A DNA stretch of 64,000 nt, taken from positions 6,262,001 through 6,326,000 of the forward strand of contig NZ_JAFBCM010000001.1 of assembly GCF_016907715.1 (NCBI RefSeq), written 5' to 3'. This document shows positions 59,668-64,000 of this stretch, piece after piece. Position numbers and translations under genes: made by a program. The notes under the pieces were generated by a model that saw only the letters and a list, made by a program, of their open reading frames with translations, did not search any database and was not told the origin of the DNA. The stretch comes from Tenggerimyces flavus. GTDB taxonomy: Bacteria > Actinomycetota > Actinomycetes > Propionibacteriales > Actinopolymorphaceae. How positions within the stretch are numbered: position 1 is the stretch's first letter; each line of letters starts with the position of its first letter.

Positions 59668-60570
59668 ATGGCCATCACCAGCGACCTGCCCATGCGGTTC
59701 TACACCGCGGAGGTGGCCGCGACGCAGCAGCTCACCCCCGGCATGGTGAGGATCGTGTTCGGCGGCGAGGACCTCGCGGACTTCCTGTCCACCGGCGTCG
59801 GCGACGAGTACCTGCGCATCTTCTTCCCCGCCGACGGGCAGCAGGCGCCCAACCTGCCGGTGATCAGCGACAAGGGCCGCTGGACGTACCCCGACGGCGT
59901 CGAGCGGTCGCCGATGCGTACGTACACCGTCCGCGAGCACCGCCCGGCCACAGGCGAGGTCGTCATCGACTTCGTCGTCCACGACGGCGGCGTCGCGGCG
60001 ACCTGGGCGCAGCGGGCCAAGAAGGGCGACGTCGTCGCGGTCAACACACCGACCGGCCTGTACGACCCGCCGGCCGATCTCGCCTGGCAGCTGCTGCTCA
60101 CGGACTCGACCGGGCTGCCCGCCGTCGGCCGGATCCTCGACCAGTGCCCGAACCACGTTCGCACCCGCGTGATCGTCGAGGTGCCGTCGGCGGAGCACCA
60201 GCAGCCGCTCGCCACCCACGGCGACATCGAGCTGGTCTGGGTGTACGGCGGGAACGGACACGGCCGGAGCCAACTGGACGAGATCCTGCGCTCGATCGAG
60301 CTGCCCGAAGGCCCCGGCTACATCTGGGTCGCCGGCGAGACCGGCGTGCTGCGCAGCGTCCGCAAGTACCTTCGCCACGAGCGCGGCCTGCCCGCCACCG
60401 CGTACAAGACCATCGGGTACTGGACCGACAAAGCCGAGGCGTGGACCGAGAAGTTCGACGGCCTGGACGAGAAGACCCGCGCGTGGCTCTGGGCGGTCTG
60501 GGACACCGACGCCCCCGAGGAGGAGCAGGAGGACGAGTACGTCGCCCGCCTGGAGTCCCTCGGCCTCTAG
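59668..60570 (+). CDS. Siderophore-interacting protein (FAD/NAD(P)H ferric-siderophore reductase)
   Basis: This 300-residue protein has an FAD-binding barrel with SPMRTYTVREHR (RxYTxR) and VIDFVVHDGGVAATWAQRAK, and a SIP C-terminal domain with YIWVAGETGVLRSVRKYLR and TIGYWTDKAEAW. It releases iron from the imported siderophore in the cytoplasm. It lies 23 bp after the binding protein, under the same iron box. Confidence 0.94.
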   Translation: MAITSDLPMRFYTAEVAATQQLTPGMVRIVFGGEDLADFLSTGVGDEYLRIFFPADGQQAPNLPVISDKGRWTYPDGVERSPMRTYTVREHRPATGEVVIDFVVHDGGVAATWAQRAKKGDVVAVNTPTGLYDPPADLAWQLLLTDSTGLPAVGRILDQCPNHVRTRVIVEVPSAEHQQPLATHGDIELVWVYGGNGHGRSQLDEILRSIELPEGPGYIWVAGETGVLRSVRKYLRHERGLPATAYKTIGYWTDKAEAWTEKFDGLDEKTRAWLWAVWDTDAPEEEQEDEYVARLESLGL

Positions 60571-60585
60571 CTCACGGGGACGGGA

Positions 60586-61176
60586 TCACGGCGACGGGAG
60601 CACCAGGTCGGACGCGGCGAGGGCGCGCAACACCTCGTCGACGACCGCGGCGCGCGAGGCGCGGTGGTCGCCGGCCCACCACTTCTCGGCCGCGATCTGG
60701 AACACCGCGAACGTGAGGGTCGCGGTCAGGACCACCTGCAGGTCGCCCGGCGGGCGGTCCAGCCGCGCCGCGATCGCGCTCTCCAGATCGGACTGAGCCT
60801 GCGCCACCAGGTCCCACAGGCGGGCCCGCGGTACGGGAGCGTTGTCGACGATGCGGCGCAGGGCTGTCACGCGGCCGTCCTCGTCGGCGAACCCCTCGAT
60901 CGACGCGTGGATCACCGCCCCCAACGCCACCGACAACGACTCCGTCGAGGGGCGCGAACGCAGCCGCGCCCCCAGGTCCATCGACTGGGTGAACCGGTCC
61001 AGGATCAGCAGATCCTTGCTCGGGAAGTACCGGTACAGCGTCGTGCTCCCGACCTCGGCCCGCTCCGCGATCTGCTCCATGGTCGTCTCGTCGTACCCCT
61101 GCTCCACGAACAGGTCGAGCGCCACGTCGACGATCTGCCGACGTGTCCGGGCCGTCTTGCGCTCACGCAGTCCCAC
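60586..61176 (-). CDS. TetR-family repressor
   Basis: This 196-residue protein has the TetR helix-turn-helix TARTRRQIVDVALDLFVEQG, then TMEQIAERAEVGSTTLYRYF, and a helical ligand domain. The GTG start at 61176 is divergent from the isomerase/GMC operon, whose promoter it probably represses. The ligand is unknown. Confidence 0.92.
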   Translation of the reverse strand: MGLRERKTARTRRQIVDVALDLFVEQGYDETTMEQIAERAEVGSTTLYRYFPSKDLLILDRFTQSMDLGARLRSRPSTESLSVALGAVIHASIEGFADEDGRVTALRRIVDNAPVPRARLWDLVAQAQSDLESAIAARLDRPPGDLQVVLTATLTFAVFQIAAEKWWAGDHRASRAAVVDEVLRALAASDLVLPSP

Positions 61177-61195
61177 GCCCGCAGCATAACCGGTC

Positions 61196-61223
61196 TTGAC
61201 AGCCGTTCGGGTCCCACTACTTA
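61196..61223 (+). promoter_or_regulatory. Sigma-70-type promoter of the isomerase/GMC operon
   Basis: TTGACA (61196-61201) and TACTTA (61218-61223) are separated by 16 bp, the clearest -35/-10 pair in the window. The imperfect repeat TCCCAC/GTGTCACTCCCAC around the -10 may be the TetR operator. Confidence 0.65.
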
Positions 61224-61261
61224 ATGGGTGTCACTCCCACTTTCCTCAGGAAGAAGACCGC

Positions 61262-62209
61262 ATGAACACCCTGGCCGTGTCGTCGTACAGCGTCCGTGAG
61301 CACCTCGGCCCGATCGTCTTCGACTTCGTCGATCCCCAGGGCAAGGACGTGCACTTCGAGCTCCCCTACCCGAAGCTGTCGCGCATCTCGGAGTTCCCCG
61401 CCCGCGCCAGGGACACGTTCGGCGTCGACGCGATCGAGACCGTCGCGTTCCAGTTCGACGGCCTCGACGACCCCGAGATCGACGCGTTCGAGCAGGCCCT
61501 CACCAGCACCAACGTCAAGCTGCTCAACATCGCCATCGACGTCGGCGACCTGCTCGAGGCGGACAACGACAAGCGCGCGAACGACCTCAGATTGATCGAG
61601 CGCTGGATCGAGCGGTTCGTCGCGATGGGCTCGCAGTTCGTACGGGTCAACCCCGGCTCCCCGTTCAGCGCACACCACGGCGACCAGCCGCCCGCACACC
61701 TCGTCGCAGCGCTCCAGGAGCTCGGCACGTTCGCGAACGACCGCGGCGCCAGGCTGCTCGTCGAGAACCACGGCGGCCCGAGCAGCAATCCGGCCTGGAT
61801 GCGCGCCCTGCTCGACGCCGTCGGGAAGGACAGCCTCGGCCTGCTGCTCGACCTCGGCAACTTCGACGTGCTGATGGGCCCGATGATGGCGATGTTCTTC
61901 GGCGGCGAGACCGAGCAGAAGGATCCCGGAGAGGTGTTCGCCGGCATCGACCTCACCACGCTGTACGAAGGCATCGAGGCCCTCGCCGACAAGGCCGAGC
62001 TCGTCAGCCTCAAGACCCACCACGTCGGCGACGACGGCTCAGTCGGTCCCGTCGACCTCGTACGCTCGCTCGACATCCTCGCCAAGCACGGCTACCAAGG
62101 CGCGCTGACGGTCGAGTACGAGGGCAGCGGCGGCGACCCGTGGGCCAAGAGCGCACGCGTCCTCGACGTCGCGCGGGCCGCCCTCGAGGGGAGGGAAGTA
62201 GAGAAGTGA
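61262..62209 (+). CDS. Sugar phosphate isomerase/epimerase-like TIM-barrel protein (operon with GMC oxidoreductase)
   Basis: This 315-residue protein of the xylose-isomerase-like family has GSQFVRVNPGSPFSAHHGDQ, LLVENHGGPSSNPAW, LGLLLDLGNFDVL and TVEYEGSGGDPWAKS, with the usual Glu/Asp/His/Glu metal ligands. AGGAAGAAGA precedes the ATG at 61262. Its stop overlaps the start of the oxidoreductase (GTGA), which suggests it converts a 3-keto sugar made by that enzyme. Confidence 0.9.
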   Translation: MNTLAVSSYSVREHLGPIVFDFVDPQGKDVHFELPYPKLSRISEFPARARDTFGVDAIETVAFQFDGLDDPEIDAFEQALTSTNVKLLNIAIDVGDLLEADNDKRANDLRLIERWIERFVAMGSQFVRVNPGSPFSAHHGDQPPAHLVAALQELGTFANDRGARLLVENHGGPSSNPAWMRALLDAVGKDSLGLLLDLGNFDVLMGPMMAMFFGGETEQKDPGEVFAGIDLTTLYEGIEALADKAELVSLKTHHVGDDGSVGPVDLVRSLDILAKHGYQGALTVEYEGSGGDPWAKSARVLDVARAALEGREVEK

Positions 62210-63711
62210 TCGACGTCCTCATCATCGGCTCCGGCCCCGCCGGCTCGACGTACGCCAGGACCATCGGCGACGCACTTCCGACCGCAAGCATCCTCATGGT
62301 CGAGGTCGGCCCGCGCGTTCCCGGCGAGCGCGGCTACCACACCATGAACATGACCGACGCCGCTCGCACCGAAGCGCAGCTCCTCACCCAAGGCCCCGAC
62401 GCGGGCATCGAACGAGCGGCAGCGCTCGCCGACATCGCGCCCGGCATCGACCCCAGCCTGGAGTTCCGCCAGACGATCCTGCCCGGTCTGTTCTTCGTCG
62501 ACCCACGGCCAAAACTCCAAGCAGGCGAGGTCGGGCTGCCCGCCGCGAGCATGGTCAGCGGCGTGGGCGGCATGGGCATCCACTGGGCGACCTCGACGCC
62601 GAGGCCGCACCAGTCCGAACGCATCCCGTTCATCTCCGCCGACGACCTCGACGCCGCGCTCACCCACGCCGAGCAGCTGCTCAAGGTCACCAAGCTCCAG
62701 GACGCCACCGGCCTGCTCGGCGCGATGCGCAAGGCGATGGCGGACGAGTTCGACGGCCCCGGACTCACGCCGGTCGGCTACCTGCCGACCGCCACGCACT
62801 GGGAGGGCGATCGGGTCCTCTTCTCCGGCACGGGCGTGATCCTCGGCGAGCTGGAGCGCACCGTTCCCGGCTTCGAGCTGCGGAGCGAGACGCTCGCCAG
62901 GCGCGTCCTCGTCGAGAACGGCGCGGCGGTCGGCGCCGAGCTGCAGGACCGCCGCACCGGCGAGACGTACGAGGTCCGCGCCACTCGCGTCGTCGTGTGT
63001 GCTGATGGCCTGCGCACTCCGCAGGTGCTGTTCGCGTCCGGCATCAGGCCGAAGGCGCTCGGCCACTACCTGAACGAGCACTTCCAGATGGCCTCGTTCG
63101 TCCAGCTCAGCGACGAGTTCGACCCAGCCGCCTACCCCGCGGACGAGCAGAGCCTCGGCTCCGTTCTCATCCCGTTCTCCGACGCCCGCCCGATGCAGGG
63201 CGGCGTCACGCCGCTGGCCAACTCCGCGTACAAGCTGCCGTTCGGCGACGACGTCACGAGGTCGCGGCTCGGCATCCTGGCCTGGTACGCCGCGAAGGAC
63301 CTCCAGTACAGCGACGCGGTCGAGTTCAGCGACACCGAGACCGACTTCTACGGGATGCCGAAGATGGCGATCAGGTACGGACGTACGGAGCGGGACCTCG
63401 CGACGATCGAGGAACTGCGCCAGAACTCGCTCCGCAGCGCCGCCCGCATCGGGACGCTCCACGAGGAGCCCGCGCTCGCGGCCGGCGGCTCGTCGCTGCA
63501 CTACCAGGGCGCCGTACGCATGGGCGAGACCGACGACGGCGCCTCGGTGTGCGACCCGTACCTGCGCGTCTGGGGCGTCGACCACCTGTACGTCGGCGGC
63601 AACGGCGTCATCCCCACCGCCACCGCGGCGAACCCCACCCTGACCACGGTCGCGCTCGCCTGGCGGGCCGCCACCGAGCTCGCCCGCGGGCTGGAGAGAA
63701 TCGGTTCATGA
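62206..63711 (+). CDS. GMC oxidoreductase (pyranose-2-oxidase / C-glycoside 3-oxidase-like)
   Basis: This 501-residue flavoprotein has the dinucleotide motif DVLIIGSGPAGSTYAR, MVSGVGGMGIHWATSTPRPH, SSLHYQGAVRMG (catalytic His) and ATAANPTLTTVALA (catalytic Asn), as in bacterial pyranose-oxidase relatives that oxidise C3 of free or C-linked sugars. It lacks the STHW motif by which fungal pyranose oxidase binds FAD covalently. The GTG at 62206 overlaps the isomerase, and the following gene overlaps its stop (ATGA). Confidence 0.9.
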   Translation: MIDVLIIGSGPAGSTYARTIGDALPTASILMVEVGPRVPGERGYHTMNMTDAARTEAQLLTQGPDAGIERAAALADIAPGIDPSLEFRQTILPGLFFVDPRPKLQAGEVGLPAASMVSGVGGMGIHWATSTPRPHQSERIPFISADDLDAALTHAEQLLKVTKLQDATGLLGAMRKAMADEFDGPGLTPVGYLPTATHWEGDRVLFSGTGVILGELERTVPGFELRSETLARRVLVENGAAVGAELQDRRTGETYEVRATRVVVCADGLRTPQVLFASGIRPKALGHYLNEHFQMASFVQLSDEFDPAAYPADEQSLGSVLIPFSDARPMQGGVTPLANSAYKLPFGDDVTRSRLGILAWYAAKDLQYSDAVEFSDTETDFYGMPKMAIRYGRTERDLATIEELRQNSLRSAARIGTLHEEPALAAGGSSLHYQGAVRMGETDDGASVCDPYLRVWGVDHLYVGGNGVIPTATAANPTLTTVALAWRAATELARGLERIGS

Positions 63712-64000
63712 CCACGACGCGGCGGCATCGAGAGCTTCGAGAGAACCAGACCTGCCAACTGCACCTGTTCGACGTGGCGACCCGTTCTGCCACGGTGGTC
63801 GCCGAGTTCGACCACCTGCTGTACGAGGCTCCGAACTGGAGCGCGGACGGCCAGACGCTCTACCTGAACGGCGAAGGCGACCTGTGGGCGTTCGCACTGG
63901 AGTCTCCGAACAAGCCTCGTCGGGTCGAGTACGCGGGGCTGCCGGGGATCAACAACGACCACGTCCTCGATCCCCGCGGTGACGCGATCTTCATGTCCGC
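63708..64000 (+). CDS. TolB/PD40-like beta-propeller protein (3' end cut by window)
   Basis: The first 97 residues are present: LHLFDVATRSATVVAEFDHL, LYEAPNWSADGQTLYLNGEG and NDHVLDPRGDAIFMS are WD40-like TolB repeats. There is no signal peptide. It is coupled to the GMC oxidoreductase gene by a 4-base overlap and so belongs to the same sugar-oxidation operon; its role is unknown. Confidence 0.85.
   Translation, partial: MTTTRRHRELRENQTCQLHLFDVATRSATVVAEFDHLLYEAPNWSADGQTLYLNGEGDLWAFALESPNKPRRVEYAGLPGINNDHVLDPRGDAIFMS

Overview
The window is GC-rich chromosomal DNA with strong GC3 bias and many 4-base stop/start overlaps. A class I lysyl-tRNA synthetase, a DtxR/IdeR-type iron box, a perfect CebR-type operator and secreted plant-polysaccharide enzymes point to a soil actinomycete. 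A Propionibacteriales-like lineage (Kribbella, Nocardioides and relatives) is my guess; I cannot place it more exactly.

Layout. 1-4.7 kb: a secreted RTX-type protein cut by the left edge, a PPOX-fold protein, class I LysRS, and an aldehyde dehydrogenase homologue that has lost most of its catalytic and cofactor residues. 4.7-7 kb: its likely GAF-type activator and an IclR regulator. 7.1-12.2 kb: two leucyl-tRNA synthetase genes in tandem. The first (716 aa) lacks the whole CP1 editing domain; the second (829 aa) has it. Each follows a short leucine-rich leader peptide (MRYGLLLSQPR and MRVALLLLTWPR), and the second leader also has a mutually exclusive antiterminator/terminator pair. I consider this two-LeuRS, two-attenuator locus the most interesting part of the window.

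12-30 kb: a small secreted protein, a stand-alone CTP-synthase-like glutaminase domain, a GH39-type glycosidase, a TlpA/CcdA thiol-redox pair, a NarL-type two-component system, a multicopper oxidase operon, CstA with a coupled small protein, a substrate-binding-fold protein without signal peptide, a methyltransferase, and a CebR-box-controlled GH9 cellulase. 30-48 kb: a very large heparinase II/III-type lyase, a RibD-like reductase with a bicovalent flavoprotein, MocR and ArsR regulators, two sugar-oxidoreductase/isomerase genes, IlvD, a MaoC hydratase, a heterodimeric ABC exporter and VOC proteins. 48.5-51.9 kb: a housekeeping block (proA, a small membrane protein, nadD, rsfS, a phosphatase, tRNA-Ala).

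51.9-64 kb: five 156-157-bp tandem repeats after the tRNA, an APH(6)-like kinase, a coupled pair of unknown genes, a serine hydrolase, a P-loop kinase, an AbiE toxin-antitoxin pair, an iron-regulated siderophore uptake/reduction pair, a TetR regulator, and a coupled isomerase / GMC oxidoreductase / beta-propeller operon that runs off the right edge and looks like sugar or C-glycoside 3-oxidation.

Interspersed through the window is a family of palindromic elements built on TGATCATG. They sit mostly at gene 3' ends; one supplies the apparent start codon of a gene.
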